Of a stretch of 64,000 nucleotides of DNA, positions 26,244-35,589 are shown piece by piece; within the stretch, counting starts at the first letter, position 1; every line of letters starts with the position of its first letter. This stretch comes from Melioribacteraceae bacterium (lineage in GTDB: Bacteria; Bacteroidota; Ignavibacteria; Ignavibacteriales; Melioribacteraceae): contig BQMY01000076.1 of the NCBI GenBank assembly GCA_022181065.1, positions 121,753 to 185,752 on the forward strand, written 5' to 3'. The position numbers and the translations under genes were made by a program. The notes below the pieces were generated by a model. It saw only the letters and a list, made by a program, of their open reading frames with translations, was not told the origin of the DNA and searched no databases.

Positions 26244-27446
26244 GTGAAATTTCTCAAAAATATATTTGAAAAACAGGAAAAGCATTTTCATAAAGGCGGG
26301 AAGTTAGAGAAGTTTTTCCCTCTTTTTGAAGCTACCGAGTCTTTCATGTTTACTTCCGGGAAAGTTACATCTACCTCTTCGCACGTTAGAGATGGAATGG
26401 ACTTGAAACGCATGATGATGACAGTTGTTATTGCGTTGATACCGGCTGTACTGATGGCTCTTTATAATACCGGCTTGCAGGCGAACCTCGGTTTGCAGCA
26501 GCTTGGTCAGACAACAAGCTCGCATTGGCAGGCACAAGTTATCGAATGGCTCGGAATAGGTCATGACCCATCCAATATTTTGGGTAATATGATATTCGGA
26601 GCGTTATACTTCTTCCCCGTTTATATAGTTACACTCGCTGTGGGTGGTTTCTGGGAAGTAGTCTTTGCGGTGATCAGGAAACATGAGGTCGCTGAAGGAT
26701 TTTTGGTGACATCACTTCTCTTCCCCCTTATTCTTCCTCCTAACATCCCTTACTGGCAGGTAGCAATCGGTATTTCTTTCGGTGTTGTTATCGGTAAAGA
26801 AGTATTTGGCGGTGTTGGAATGAATATCCTCAATCCGGCGCTAACAGCAAGAGCGTTTTTATTCTTTGCTTATCCGGCGGAAATATCAGGTGATAAAGTT
26901 TGGGTTGCCGTTGACGGTTTGTCACAGGCTACTCCACTTGCGCAGTATGCTGATACAGCGATGACAGTTTCAGCAAGCTGGTGGGATGCTTTTATTGGTG
27001 TTATCCCCGGTTCAATGGGTGAAACATCAACTCTTGCTTGTTTAATTGGCGCGTTTATACTGATCATCTCCAAGGTCGGTTCATGGAGAATAATGCTGGG
27101 AACACTCATAGGTATGGGTATTACAGCATTCGCTTTGAACCTTATCGGAAGTGATACAAACCCGATGTTCGGAGTTACCCCGATGTGGCATCTTGTTCTT
27201 GGTGGATTCGCGTTTGGCGCTGTATTTATGGCAACCGATCCTGTAAGTGCAACAATGACAATTGAAGGTAAATTTCTATACGGATTTTTGATAGGATTTT
27301 TCGTCGTTCTGGTTAGAGTTGTGAATCCTGCCTTCCCTGAAGGTATGATGCTCGCGATTCTGTTCATGAACGTATTTGCTCCTATCATTGATAAATATTA
27401 CATAAATAAAAACATTAAGAGGAGGCAATCGAGATATGCCAGCTGA
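26244..27446 (+). CDS. nqrB: Na+-NQR subunit B (membrane flavoprotein)
   Basis: Integral membrane subunit with covalently bound FMN. The flavinylation motif [10 protein letters not shown] places the acceptor threonine at residue 230, close to Thr236 of Vibrio cholerae NqrB. Ten or so hydrophobic helices are visible. It shares the [15 protein letters not shown] and [12 protein letters not shown] blocks with the family. The 400-residue length is normal. It overlaps nqrC by 11 nt. Attachment of FMN requires ApbE, which is not in this window. Confidence 0.95.
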   Translation: MKFLKNIFEKQEKHFHKGGKLEKFFPLFEATESFMFTSGKVTSTSSHVRDGMDLKRMMMTVVIALIPAVLMALYNTGLQANLGLQQLGQTTSSHWQAQVIEWLGIGHDPSNILGNMIFGALYFFPVYIVTLAVGGFWEVVFAVIRKHEVAEGFLVTSLLFPLILPPNIPYWQVAIGISFGVVIGKEVFGGVGMNILNPALTARAFLFFAYPAEISGDKVWVAVDGLSQATPLAQYADTAMTVSASWWDAFIGVIPGSMGETSTLACLIGAFILIISKVGSWRIMLGTLIGMGITAFALNLIGSDTNPMFGVTPMWHLVLGGFAFGAVFMATDPVSATMTIEGKFLYGFLIGFFVVLVRVVNPAFPEGMMLAILFMNVFAPIIDKYYINKNIKRRQSRYAS

Positions 27447-28230
27447 CGGTGGTACAAAAAAGACTATTCTGGTCGCCCTCGGCGTATGCCTTGTTAGCTC
27501 GATATTTGTTTCGTCAGCAGCAGTTGGCTTGAGCGCCATAATCGACCAAAATAAAAAAATTGACAGGATTACGAATATCCTTCAGGCAGGTGATATTGAG
27601 TATGCAAACCAGGATCCTGAGCAGATATTCACTGAAAAAATAAAATCGGTAATAGTTGAAATTGAATCGGGTAATGTTGCTGATGAGGCAAATTTAGCAG
27701 ATGAGCTAAAACCCGAGAACTTCAGCATAATGGATGTTACTAAAAATCCGCAGTTCACTTCAAGTATTTCAGCTTCAAATGATGTTGCCGGTATTAAAAC
27801 CAAACCAACACATATGATTGTGTACGAAGTGCTTGACAAGGAAGAAAATGTTGAAAAATATATTCTTCCTATATACGGCAAAGGTCTTTGGTCAACTATG
27901 TATGGTTTTATAGCGTTGGATAAAGATCTCCAAACAGTGCGCGGTATTACTTTTTACCAGCATGGTGAAACTCCCGGCCTTGGTGGTGAGGTTGATAACC
28001 CACGCTGGAAAGCAAGTTGGAAAGGTAAAACGTTATACGATGATTCCGGTGAACTTGTCCTGGAAGTGATTAAAGGTCAGGTTGATCAATCAAGTGATAA
28101 AGCCAACCGCCAAATTGATGGTCTTTCCGGTTCAACTATCACAACACGAGGAGTTGATAATACCATTGAATTCTGGCTTGGTGAAAACGGATATGGTCCT
28201 TTCATTGAAAAATTGAGAGGAGGCGCATAA
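27436..28230 (+). CDS. nqrC: Na+-NQR subunit C (FMN-binding)
   Basis: A subunit with one N-terminal membrane helix ([21 protein letters not shown]) and an extracytoplasmic FMN-binding domain. The covalent FMN motif DGLSGSTIT gives Thr234 as the acceptor. The start lies inside the nqrB 3' end (11-nt overlap), behind a GAGGAGGC site. The stop is 2 nt before nqrD. Length (264 aa) is normal. Confidence 0.94.
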   Translation: MPADGGTKKTILVALGVCLVSSIFVSSAAVGLSAIIDQNKKIDRITNILQAGDIEYANQDPEQIFTEKIKSVIVEIESGNVADEANLADELKPENFSIMDVTKNPQFTSSISASNDVAGIKTKPTHMIVYEVLDKEENVEKYILPIYGKGLWSTMYGFIALDKDLQTVRGITFYQHGETPGLGGEVDNPRWKASWKGKTLYDDSGELVLEVIKGQVDQSSDKANRQIDGLSGSTITTRGVDNTIEFWLGENGYGPFIEKLRGGA

Positions 28231-28232
28231 TT

Positions 28233-28856
28233 ATGTGGAAAAAATATAAAGATTTACTTTTAGACCCGTTTTTCAAAAATAATCCTATTGCGCTGCAGAT
28301 CCTGGGTATTTGTTCTGCGCTTGCGGTAACCTCACAGCTAAAAACCTCTCTTGTGATGTCACTGGCGGTTATTTTTGTTCTCACATTCTCAAATCTTTTT
28401 GTGAGTTTAATAAGAAAGCATATACCGGGTAGTATCCGAATTATTGTTGAAATGACAATTATTGCTTCTCTTGTGATTATCGCAGATCAGCTTATCAAAG
28501 CTTTTGCCTACGATGTTAGTAAGCAGCTTTCGGTTTACGTTGGCTTGATTATCACAAACTGTATTATTATGGGTAGAGCGGAAGCCTACGCGCTTCAGAA
28601 CCCGCCCGGAAAGAGTATAATGGATGGTATTGGTAATGCTCTTGGTTATTCATTCGTACTACTTTTCGTTGCTTTTTTCAGAGAATTATTTGGTTCCGGA
28701 AAATTGATGGGATTTACTATTCTTCAGTCAACCACTGAAGGTGGTTGGTATCCTACAAACGGTATGTTCCTTCTTTCGCCAAGTGCGTTTATCCTGATCG
28801 GATTATTGATCTGGATGATAAGAGCATACTATCCGGAACAGATCGAGGAGGAATAA
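28233..28856 (+). CDS. nqrD: Na+-NQR subunit D
   Basis: Membrane subunit with six predicted helices and 207 residues. The family cysteines that hold the intramembrane iron centre together with NqrE are present: C27 ([10 protein letters not shown]) and the one in [14 protein letters not shown] strong GGAGG site lies just upstream. It is homologous in fold to NqrE and RnfA/E. Confidence 0.94.
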   Translation: MWKKYKDLLLDPFFKNNPIALQILGICSALAVTSQLKTSLVMSLAVIFVLTFSNLFVSLIRKHIPGSIRIIVEMTIIASLVIIADQLIKAFAYDVSKQLSVYVGLIITNCIIMGRAEAYALQNPPGKSIMDGIGNALGYSFVLLFVAFFRELFGSGKLMGFTILQSTTEGGWYPTNGMFLLSPSAFILIGLLIWMIRAYYPEQIEEE

Positions 28857-28860
28857 GAGA

Positions 28861-29472
28861 ATGATTGAACATTATTTAAGTCTGTTTATAAAATCTGTTT
28901 TCATTGAAAACATGGCTCTTGCCTTCTTCCTCGGTATGTGTACATATCTTGCCGTTTCGAAGAAGGTAGAAACATCACTTGGTCTGGGTGTTGCGGTTAT
29001 TGTTGTTCAGACCATTACCGTTCCGGTAAATAACCTGTTATTCAACCTGGTTTTGAAAGAAGATGCTCTCTCCTGGGCGGGAATTACAGGCGTAGATTTA
29101 ACTTTTCTCGGTTTGATTACCTATATCGGTGTTATTGCCGCTATGGTTCAGATCCTTGAAATGACACTTGATAAATATGTACCTAGTCTTTATAACGCGT
29201 TGGGAATATTTCTTCCGCTCATTACTGTGAACTGTGCTATCCTTGGTGGTACACTCTTTATGGTGGAACGTGATTATACTTTTGTTGAAAGTACCGTGTA
29301 TGGTCTTGGTTCCGGTACCGGATGGGCGCTTGCTATTGTTGCTCTCGCCGGTATTCGCGAAAAGCTTAAATATAGTAATATTCCTCCGGGATTGAGAGGA
29401 TTAGGTATCACTTTTATTACCGTTGGACTAATGGCGATCGCCTTTATGTTGTTTTCCGGAATACAATTGTAA
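28861..29472 (+). CDS. nqrE: Na+-NQR subunit E
   Basis: Membrane subunit of 203 residues. The iron-centre cysteines are C27 ([14 protein letters not shown]) and the one in [10 protein letters not shown]. It is the partner of NqrD in the electron route across the membrane. It starts 4 nt after nqrD with a GAGGAGGAATAAG ribosome-binding region. Confidence 0.94.
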   Translation: MIEHYLSLFIKSVFIENMALAFFLGMCTYLAVSKKVETSLGLGVAVIVVQTITVPVNNLLFNLVLKEDALSWAGITGVDLTFLGLITYIGVIAAMVQILEMTLDKYVPSLYNALGIFLPLITVNCAILGGTLFMVERDYTFVESTVYGLGSGTGWALAIVALAGIREKLKYSNIPPGLRGLGITFITVGLMAIAFMLFSGIQL

Positions 29473-29482
29473 GGATAATTAA

Positions 29483-30718
29483 ATGGATGGATTAAATTTA
29501 ATATTAATTGGCGTTGTGATGTTCACGGTGATTGTTTTGCTTTTGGTAGCGGTTATTCTGTTTGCCAAATCAAAACTCGTTGCATCGGGAAATGCCAAAA
29601 TTGTTATAAACGATGACCCTGATAAATCGATAGATGTACCCATTGGTGGTAAACTGCTCGGTGCCTTAGCTGAAAGGGAAATATACCTTCCTTCCGCGTG
29701 CGGTGGTGGTGGTACTTGCGGCGAATGTAAATGTATTGTTACTGATGGTGGTGGAGATGTACTTCCTACAGAAACATCTAAACTTTCTCGTAAACAGATC
29801 CGCGAGAATTACAGACTCTCTTGCCAGGTGGCGGTTAAGGAAGATATAAAAATTGAAGTTCCCGCAGAAGTATTCGAAATCAAAAAATGGGAATGTACTG
29901 TTCGTTCAAATCATAACGTTGCTACATTTATCAAAGAACTTGTACTTGAACTTCCTGAAGGTGAAAACGTTGATTTCCGCGCAGGTGGCTATATTCAGAT
30001 TGAAGCTCCGCCACACGTAATTCACTACAAGGATTTTGATGTTGAAGAAGAATATAAACCGGATTGGGATCAGTATAACCTCTGGAGATATACTTCAAAA
30101 GTTGATGAAGAAATTGTACGCGCTTACTCAATGGCTTCATATCCTGAAGAAAAAGGTATCATTATGCTGAACGTGAGGATTGCTACTCCTCCACCAAATA
30201 TGCCTGATGTACCACCGGGACAAATGTCTTCTTACATTTTCAACCTTAAACCGGGTGATAAATGTATCATTTCCGGTCCTTATGGTGAGTTTTTTGCGAA
30301 GGATACTGAAAATGAGATGGTATTCATCGGTGGTGGTGCCGGTATGGCTCCTATGCGTTCTCACATTTTTGATCAGCTCAAGAGAATCGGATCTGATAGA
30401 AAAATGACTTTCTGGTACGGTGCCAGGAGCTTGCGTGAAATATTTTATCAGGATGAGTTTGATAAACTTGCAAAAGACAATCCTAATTTCACATGGAATA
30501 TAGCTTTATCAGAACCGCTCCCTGAGGATAATTGGGATGGATATACAGGATTTATCCATCAGGTCCTTTTGGATAATTACCTCAGTAAGCATAAAGCACC
30601 GGAAGATAATGAATATTATATCTGCGGTCCTCCTATGATGAACTCGGCAGTTCTTAAAATGCTTGATGATCTTGGTGTAGAACCGGAAAATATCTTGCTG
30701 GACGACTTCGGCGGTTAA
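29483..30718 (+). CDS. nqrF: Na+-NQR subunit F (NADH dehydrogenase, 2Fe-2S/FAD)
   Basis: Electron entry subunit of 411 residues. It has one N-terminal membrane helix and then a ferredoxin domain with [12 protein letters not shown] and the later cysteine in RLSCQV for the 2Fe-2S cluster. The FAD-binding block RAYSMASYP and NADH-binding block [14 protein letters not shown] follow. It ends DDFGG, as is typical. Last gene of the operon; a palindromic repeat follows at 30738. Confidence 0.96.
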   Translation: MDGLNLILIGVVMFTVIVLLLVAVILFAKSKLVASGNAKIVINDDPDKSIDVPIGGKLLGALAEREIYLPSACGGGGTCGECKCIVTDGGGDVLPTETSKLSRKQIRENYRLSCQVAVKEDIKIEVPAEVFEIKKWECTVRSNHNVATFIKELVLELPEGENVDFRAGGYIQIEAPPHVIHYKDFDVEEEYKPDWDQYNLWRYTSKVDEEIVRAYSMASYPEEKGIIMLNVRIATPPPNMPDVPPGQMSSYIFNLKPGDKCIISGPYGEFFAKDTENEMVFIGGGAGMAPMRSHIFDQLKRIGSDRKMTFWYGARSLREIFYQDEFDKLAKDNPNFTWNIALSEPLPEDNWDGYTGFIHQVLLDNYLSKHKAPEDNEYYICGPPMMNSAVLKMLDDLGVEPENILLDDFGG

Positions 30719-30737
30719 GTTTTGACCTCACCCCTAA

Positions 30738-30763
30738 CCCCTCTCCTATAAACAGGAGAGGGG
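30738..30763. repeat. Palindrome after nqrF
   Basis: CCCCTCTCCT (30738-30747) pairs with AGGAGAGGGG (30754-30763). It could end nqr transcription, but no T-run follows, so it more likely belongs to the intergenic palindrome families. Confidence 0.6.
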
Positions 30764-30868
30764 AATTGGTGTTAGTGAATTTTGAGTTATTTGAATTTTT
30801 AAAACGTATAATGTTTACCTCGTAGACCTGGGGTACATCTCTACACGTTATGATAATAGTTGATTATG

Positions 30869-31162
30869 TAAAGACGGGATTACGCCACGGCGCACAAGAT
30901 ATCCCGTCTCTACAACATGGTGGGTATTTATTTTATTGTAGAGACGCCTTTCGGATCATTAAAAGCTGGTGTCATGCCCTTCGCCCCGGCGAATTGATTG
31001 GGCATCTAATTTTAGTTTTACTGTACTGGTAGCATTAAGGTCTCCACATAAAAATGAGTTCTTAGATATCTTAAAAATTATGTTAGATTCCCTCCGCCAC
31101 AGGCGGATTTGTGGGAATGGCAAATTTAAATTTATGTCATGCCCAACTTGATTGGGCATCTC
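30869..31162. repeat. Cluster of short palindromic repeats upstream of the GIY-YIG gene
   Basis: Members in order: a 'GACGGGAT...ATCCCGTCTC' palindrome (30869-30913) and a partial copy (30937-30960); a 'GTCATGCCC...GGGCATC' palindrome (30970-31007); a 'GATTCCCTCCGCC...GGCGGATT...GGGAATG' palindrome (31086-31121); and another 'GTCATGCCC...GGGCATC' (31135-31162). Related copies occur elsewhere in the window. The 30719-31192 interval has no gene. Confidence 0.75.
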
Positions 31163-31192
31163 GTTCTTTTTTTACTAAATTTTATTACAATT

Positions 31193-31495
31193 GTGAAAAA
31201 CAATTATTTCGTTTATATCATTACCAACAAACCTCACGGTGTGTTATACATTGGGATGACAAATGATCTGAGAGGAAGGATGTGGGAACATAAAGAAAGT
31301 TTGGTTGAAGGGTTCTCAAAAAAGTATAAGACTCGGTTACTTGTTTATTATGAAATGACTGATGATGTTAAAGAAGCTCTGCAAAGAGAAAAACAGATCA
31401 AAAAATGGAATCGGGATTGGAAAATTAAGCTGATAGAAGAAGTTAACCCTGAGTGGATTGACTTGTCTGATAATTTGCCAAACTTCGATGCTTGA
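31193..31495 (+). CDS. Stand-alone GIY-YIG nuclease-superfamily protein
   Basis: Start chosen at GTG 31193 (KNNYFVYIITNKPHGVLYIG), because the longer frame from 31139 would translate repeat sequence. The 100-residue protein has the GIY-YIG core: YVYI-like FVYIITN, then LYIGMTNDLRGRMWEHK with the catalytic arginine, and the C-terminal glutamate region EREKQIKKWNRDWK (EALQREKQIKKW). This is the small UPF0213/YhbQ-like type often found singly in genomes. It may cleave DNA. It is surrounded by palindromic repeats on both sides. Confidence 0.85.
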   Translation: MKNNYFVYIITNKPHGVLYIGMTNDLRGRMWEHKESLVEGFSKKYKTRLLVYYEMTDDVKEALQREKQIKKWNRDWKIKLIEEVNPEWIDLSDNLPNFDA

Positions 31496-31500
31496 AACTA

Positions 31501-31676
31501 GATTTCCGCTTTCGCGGAAATGACAACAGTACATTTTGTCATGCCCTTCGCCAGGGCGCACAAGATACCCGTCTCTACTAAATTGAAATTTTGAATATAG
31601 AAACCCCTCTTTTTATTTCTCCTTATTGGTAAAAGAGAGGTATTATGCTGTCATTCCTGCGTAGGCAGGAATCCAG
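31501..31676. repeat. Palindromic repeats downstream of the GIY-YIG gene
   Basis: A 'GATTTCCGC...GCGGAAATGACA' palindrome (31501-31525), a truncated 'GTCATGCCC' member (31537-31560) running into 'ACCCGTCTCTAC' (31567-31578), and 'GTCATTCCTGC...GCAGGAATCCAG' (31650-31676). The rest of 31496-31818 is A/T-rich with no gene. Confidence 0.7.
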
Positions 31677-31818
31677 TATTTGGTTGAGAATAAAGGAAGA
31701 GCAATCGCTCAGCTCAACTTTTAATTCGCTAATAATACCTTCGTTTTTAATTGAACTTTATTGTTCATTTAGTTTTTATATATGTAAGTCGACTAAACGA
31801 CTTTGAAAGGTGATAATT

Positions 31819-32025
31819 ATGTTAAATCAGATTTTAGCTTTGGCCGGATTTTTTATCGTTGCTATTGTTGTAATGGGCGGCGCGTTAACATTTGCCAAAT
31901 ATAAAAAAGATGGAAGATCCAGCAGCTGCTGCGGTGGAGGTAACTGCTCCATAGATAATAAAGGTGGACATCATCACCATGAAGGTAAAACCTGCAGCCG
32001 TGAAAAGGAAATTCCAACTTTCTAA
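31819..32025 (+). CDS. Small Cys-rich membrane protein, possible NqrM-like
   Basis: Start chosen at ATG 31819 behind an AAAGGTGAT site; the frame could also open at GTG 31810. The 68 residues have one N-terminal membrane helix (LALAGFFIVAIVVMGGAL). A Cys/His-rich tail follows: SSCCGGGNCS, a HHHH stretch and KTCS. NqrM (DUF539), needed to mature the iron centre of Na+-NQR, has the same helix-plus-cysteine-tail layout, and the nqr operon ends 1.1 kb upstream. FeoB-associated Cys-rich proteins look similar, so the identity is uncertain. It has its own terminator. Confidence 0.5.
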   Translation: MLNQILALAGFFIVAIVVMGGALTFAKYKKDGRSSSCCGGGNCSIDNKGGHHHHEGKTCSREKEIPTF

Positions 32026-32030
32026 ATTTC

Positions 32031-32056
32031 AACCCCTCATCCGAGGGGTTTTTTAT
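32031..32056 (+). terminator. Terminator of the Cys-rich membrane protein gene
   Basis: AACCCCTC (32031-32038) pairs with GAGGGGTT (32043-32050), followed by TTTTATT. Confidence 0.9.
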
Positions 32057-32129
32057 TGCCTGTCTCTTACTGAAATAGGTTAAATTATATGAAAACGCAC
32101 ATAATTTTGATCTTTATTACATATGGTTA

Positions 32130-32166
32130 GATTCCCTCCGCCAAAGGCGGATTCGTGGGAATGACA
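32130..32166. repeat. Palindromic repeat upstream of groES-like gene
   Basis: 'GATTCCCTCCGCC' and 'GGCGGATTCGTGGGAATG', a close copy of 31086-31121. Confidence 0.75.
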
Positions 32167-32290
32167 GAATAAGGTTTTTGTCATGCCACTCCCTGAAACA
32201 TTCCATCGCTCCACGTTGTTAATTCTTTGCCTCTTCATGTTATCTACTTTTTTACTAATTTTGTACTCAGGATAATTTTTAGGTGAAACG

Positions 32291-32653
32291 ATGGTCAAAC
32301 TAAATAATATTATTGTTGTCGGTGACAGAATTCTTATCAAACCGGAAGAACACCTCGATAAAACAAATAGCGGTTTGTATCTTCCCCCAAGCGTAAAAGA
32401 GAAAGAAAAAGTTCAGGGTGGTTATGTTATGAAAGTCGGACCCGGATACGCCGTTGCTGCTCCCGGGGATGATAGTGAGCCCTGGAAGGATGAATCCAAC
32501 ACAAAATATATTCCGCTACAAGCTAAAGAAGGCGACTTTGCCCTTTACTTAAAAAAAGACTCAATAGAGATTGAACTGGAGGGAGATAAGTTACTCATTG
32601 TCCCGCAATCGGCTATTTTACTACTCCACAGGGATGATCTCCTCGATTATTAA
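32291..32653 (+). CDS. GroES-family co-chaperonin, orphan
   Basis: The 120 residues match GroES: VVGDRILIKPEE at the start, a mobile-loop segment (DKTNSGLYLPPSVKEK) and YLKKDSIEIELEGDKLLIV near the end. GroES caps the GroEL chamber. No groEL is adjacent, and the sequence is longer than a standard 95-97-residue GroES because of an insertion around SEPWKDESNTKY. It may be a specialised paralogue. It stands alone between repeats and an M3 peptidase. Confidence 0.82.
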   Translation: MVKLNNIIVVGDRILIKPEEHLDKTNSGLYLPPSVKEKEKVQGGYVMKVGPGYAVAAPGDDSEPWKDESNTKYIPLQAKEGDFALYLKKDSIEIELEGDKLLIVPQSAILLLHRDDLLDY

Positions 32654-32704
32654 CGAATCGTTGTGACAATATTTTCATCAAATTGAAAAATGATTAAGGA
32701 TATT

Positions 32705-34303
32705 ATGAAAGATAAATTCAGACATTTTGTGCAAGAATTTGAAAACGAGGTAACTGATCTGTCCAAAGAAGCCACCCTGGCTTATTTCGACGCTTCAATT
32801 TCGGGTAAAGAGGATGATTTCCGGCGCGCTTCTGAATTGCAGCATAAACTCAGTCTTCTCTTCGCTGATAAAGAAAAATTTGAAGAATTGAAAATATACA
32901 AAGATTACGATTTCGGCGATCCTGTTTTAAACAGACAAGCTGAAAGGTTATACAACGAATTTGCCGGGACACAATTTAATCCCGAACTGCTTGAAAAAAT
33001 CATCAAGCTTTCCGCTACAGTTGAAGAACAGTTTTCCGTTTTCCGCGCTGAGGTTGATGGTGTAAAATACACCGATAACCAGATAGATGATGTATTGCAG
33101 GATTCCGAAGATTCTGAACAGCTACAAAAGTTCTGGGAAGCTAGCAAACAAATTGGAGCAGTTGTTAAAGATGACGTCATTAAACTGGTAAAGATGCGTA
33201 ACGAAGCGGCTCGCGAACTCGGTTTCGAAAACCATCATACCATGTCACTTACGTTAAGTGAGCAGGACCCTGCTGAACTCGACCGCCTTTTCGACGAACT
33301 TGATAAGCTTACCCGCGACGAATTCGCCAAATTAAAATCCGAAATAGATAACTTTCTCTCTAAAAAGTATAATGCACCGGTTGATGACCTGATGCCGTGG
33401 CATTATCAGGATAAATTTTTCCAGCAAGGTCCCAAAATTTACAGCGTCGATCTCGACAGATATTACATGAACGAAGATATCGTGAAACTCACCCGTGACT
33501 ACTACAACGGGTTGGGAATGAACATAGACGACCTTCTTGAAAAAAGTGACCTGTTCGAAAAAGAAGGCAAGTACCAGCATGCATATTGCACCGATATCGA
33601 CCGTAGTGGCGATGTACGAGTGGTTTGTAATGTTAAACCAAACTATCGCTGGACTGGCACCATGCTTCACGAGTATGGGCATGCTGTATATGATAAGTAT
33701 GTAAACAAGGATCTTCCCTGGATTTTACGGGAACATTCCCATATTTTCACAACAGAAGCTATCGCGATGCTATTTGGTAGAATGGCAGCCAATCCCGACT
33801 GGATTAAGGATATGACCGGAATTTCAGAAGAGGAAAAAAATGAAATCGCCAGCGATTGTTTTAATTCACTAAAGCTTGAGCAGCTTACTTTCAGCAGATG
33901 GGTTCAGGTAATCTACCGCTTCGAAAGAGCTATGTACGCTTACCCCGACCTGGATCTTAACGCGCTATGGTGGGAGTTGGTTGAAAAATATCAGATGCTG
34001 AAAAAGCCTGCTGGCAGGAACGCCCCCGACTGGGCAGCAAAGATACATATTTCTCTTTACCCGGCTTACTACCACAATTACATACTCGGTGAATTAACTG
34101 CTTCACAGCTTCATAGTTACATCATGAAGAACTATGTAAATGGTGGAAGCACTTCATTGGTGAATAATAAAAATGCCGGAAAATTTTTAATGGATAAGTT
34201 CTTCTATCCCGGTGCGCTGCTTCATTGGAGTGAGCTTATTAAATCGTCAACCGGAGAAGAATTAACGCCAAAATATTACGCCGAACAATTCGTTCACAAT
34301 TAG
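32705..34303 (+). CDS. M3-family zinc metallopeptidase
   Basis: Start chosen at ATG 32705 behind AAGGAT; an in-frame ATG at 32690 has no ribosome-binding site. The 533-residue cytoplasmic protein has the gluzincin motif LHEYGHAVYD (HExGH). The third zinc ligand is the glutamate in TTEAIAMLFGRM. The M3 family (thimet oligopeptidase/PepF) cleaves short peptides. There is no signal peptide. It ends 8 nt before the Sco gene, so they may be co-transcribed. Substrate unknown. Confidence 0.85.
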   Translation: MKDKFRHFVQEFENEVTDLSKEATLAYFDASISGKEDDFRRASELQHKLSLLFADKEKFEELKIYKDYDFGDPVLNRQAERLYNEFAGTQFNPELLEKIIKLSATVEEQFSVFRAEVDGVKYTDNQIDDVLQDSEDSEQLQKFWEASKQIGAVVKDDVIKLVKMRNEAARELGFENHHTMSLTLSEQDPAELDRLFDELDKLTRDEFAKLKSEIDNFLSKKYNAPVDDLMPWHYQDKFFQQGPKIYSVDLDRYYMNEDIVKLTRDYYNGLGMNIDDLLEKSDLFEKEGKYQHAYCTDIDRSGDVRVVCNVKPNYRWTGTMLHEYGHAVYDKYVNKDLPWILREHSHIFTTEAIAMLFGRMAANPDWIKDMTGISEEEKNEIASDCFNSLKLEQLTFSRWVQVIYRFERAMYAYPDLDLNALWWELVEKYQMLKKPAGRNAPDWAAKIHISLYPAYYHNYILGELTASQLHSYIMKNYVNGGSTSLVNNKNAGKFLMDKFFYPGALLHWSELIKSSTGEELTPKYYAEQFVHN

Positions 34304-34311
34304 ATAAATCG

Positions 34312-34905
34312 ATGAAAAAATCAATCCTGTTTTTATTTGTAATCATTTCCCTGCAGTTTTCAGGATGCGGCGAACCATTTCCCAAAGAGCATAATTACGG
34401 CGACAGAAATTACTCACTTCTCAATGAAGATGGAGAGGATGTTAAATTTCCACGAATTATCAAGGGGCATATTGGTGTTGTTGGCTACATATTTACCAAC
34501 TGCCCTGATATATGTCCTCTTACGACAAATAATATGCGTCTGATACGCGACAAACTGAAGGAAGAAAAGATAAAAAACGTCGAGTTTGTTTCCGTCAGTT
34601 TCGATCCGCTTGTAGATACTCCTGAAAGACTCAAGACATATGCCGATTTGAGAAGCATCGATACACCCGACTGGCATTTCCTAACCGGTGAGGAAGAAGA
34701 AATAGGAGACTTCATGAAACAAGCTGGTATTCTTGCGGTGATAGGTGACTCTACGGTAATTTCTGAAGAAGAAACTATTTACTATTATGTTCACACAGAC
34801 AGAATTTCGCTTGTCGATCCTGACGGTTTTGTCAGAAAAGATTATAAAGGCAGCGAAATTGATATCAATGAAATTGTTGAAGATATAAAAAAACTGGGAG
34901 ACTAA
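34312..34905 (+). CDS. SCO1/SenC-family copper chaperone lipoprotein
   Basis: Sco proteins deliver copper or act as thiol reductants for the CuA site of cytochrome c oxidase. The 197 residues begin with a lipoprotein signal (LQFSGCGEPF). The copper-binding CxxxC is in NCPDICPLT and the third ligand is the histidine in YYVHTDRI, in a thioredoxin fold. It is followed after one base by the PCuAC chaperone gene, its usual partner. The oxidase itself is not in the window. Confidence 0.9.
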   Translation: MKKSILFLFVIISLQFSGCGEPFPKEHNYGDRNYSLLNEDGEDVKFPRIIKGHIGVVGYIFTNCPDICPLTTNNMRLIRDKLKEEKIKNVEFVSVSFDPLVDTPERLKTYADLRSIDTPDWHFLTGEEEEIGDFMKQAGILAVIGDSTVISEEETIYYYVHTDRISLVDPDGFVRKDYKGSEIDINEIVEDIKKLGD

Positions 34906-34906
34906 A

Positions 34907-35353
34907 ATGAAAATACTCTTGAGTATTTTACTTATCAGCTCGTTTTACGGAGCAAATCTGGAGTTGACAGATCCATGGATTCGTCCGGCCGCAACTGGTA
35001 TGAACACAGCTTTTTTTGTGACGATAGAAAACACGTCAGAATTGCCAGACACACTTGTAAACGCTTTTTCTGATGTGTCAGAAGTTGTGGAAGTTCACGA
35101 AACTTACACAACGGAAAATGATATGATGGGCATGCGTCATGTTGAGATGATTGAAGTTCCGGCTGAAGGACAACTGCTCCTCAAACCACGCAGCTATCAT
35201 GTGATGCTTATAAAACTAAAAGAAAATATGAAAGTTGGCGAAAAGCATAAAGTTACACTGGAATTCAAACATGCCGGCAAGATAGAAGTGGAAGCTGTTG
35301 TGCGGGATATGCCGAAGAAACACAAGAAGATGGATCACAAATCGCATCATTAA
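34907..35353 (+). CDS. PCu(A)C-family periplasmic copper chaperone
   Basis: The 148-residue exported protein has a signal peptide (LLSILLISSFYGA). The copper motif H...M...HxM is visible as VHETYTTENDMMGMRH and, further on, SYHVMLI. It has a histidine- and lysine-rich tail ending HKSHH that could bind extra metal. PCuAC passes Cu(I) to Sco and CuA. The gene begins 1 nt after the Sco stop, an operon. Confidence 0.9.
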   Translation: MKILLSILLISSFYGANLELTDPWIRPAATGMNTAFFVTIENTSELPDTLVNAFSDVSEVVEVHETYTTENDMMGMRHVEMIEVPAEGQLLLKPRSYHVMLIKLKENMKVGEKHKVTLEFKHAGKIEVEAVVRDMPKKHKKMDHKSHH

Positions 35354-35389
35354 TTTTAATGGAATGAGCCGTCAGAAAACAATTTCATC

Positions 35390-35421
35390 AACCCTCGATA
35401 GATTATCTTTCGGGGGTTTTT
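35390..35421 (+). terminator. Terminator after the copper-chaperone genes
   Basis: AACCCTCGA (35390-35398) pairs with TCGGGGGTT (35410-35418), with a T-run to 35421. The remainder of 35422-35589 shows nothing further. Confidence 0.75.
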
Positions 35422-35589
35422 AAATACTTAGTATCAGATTCCGGGTGTAAAGTAATATACCCTTCACTTACCAGCAAAACGGACTCAACTCTTGAAATTA
35501 CCGTGAAGACTTATTTACCATTCAATTTCGATTAAACTTTTGATTTTTTGCCCCGACAATCTTATAATTGGATTTGATATATTATTAAC

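Noticed and set aside
31139..31192. Longer ATG start for the GIY-YIG gene
   Set aside because: The additional residues come from a dispersed repeat and do not belong to the family; the GTG at 31193 fits the usual N-terminus.
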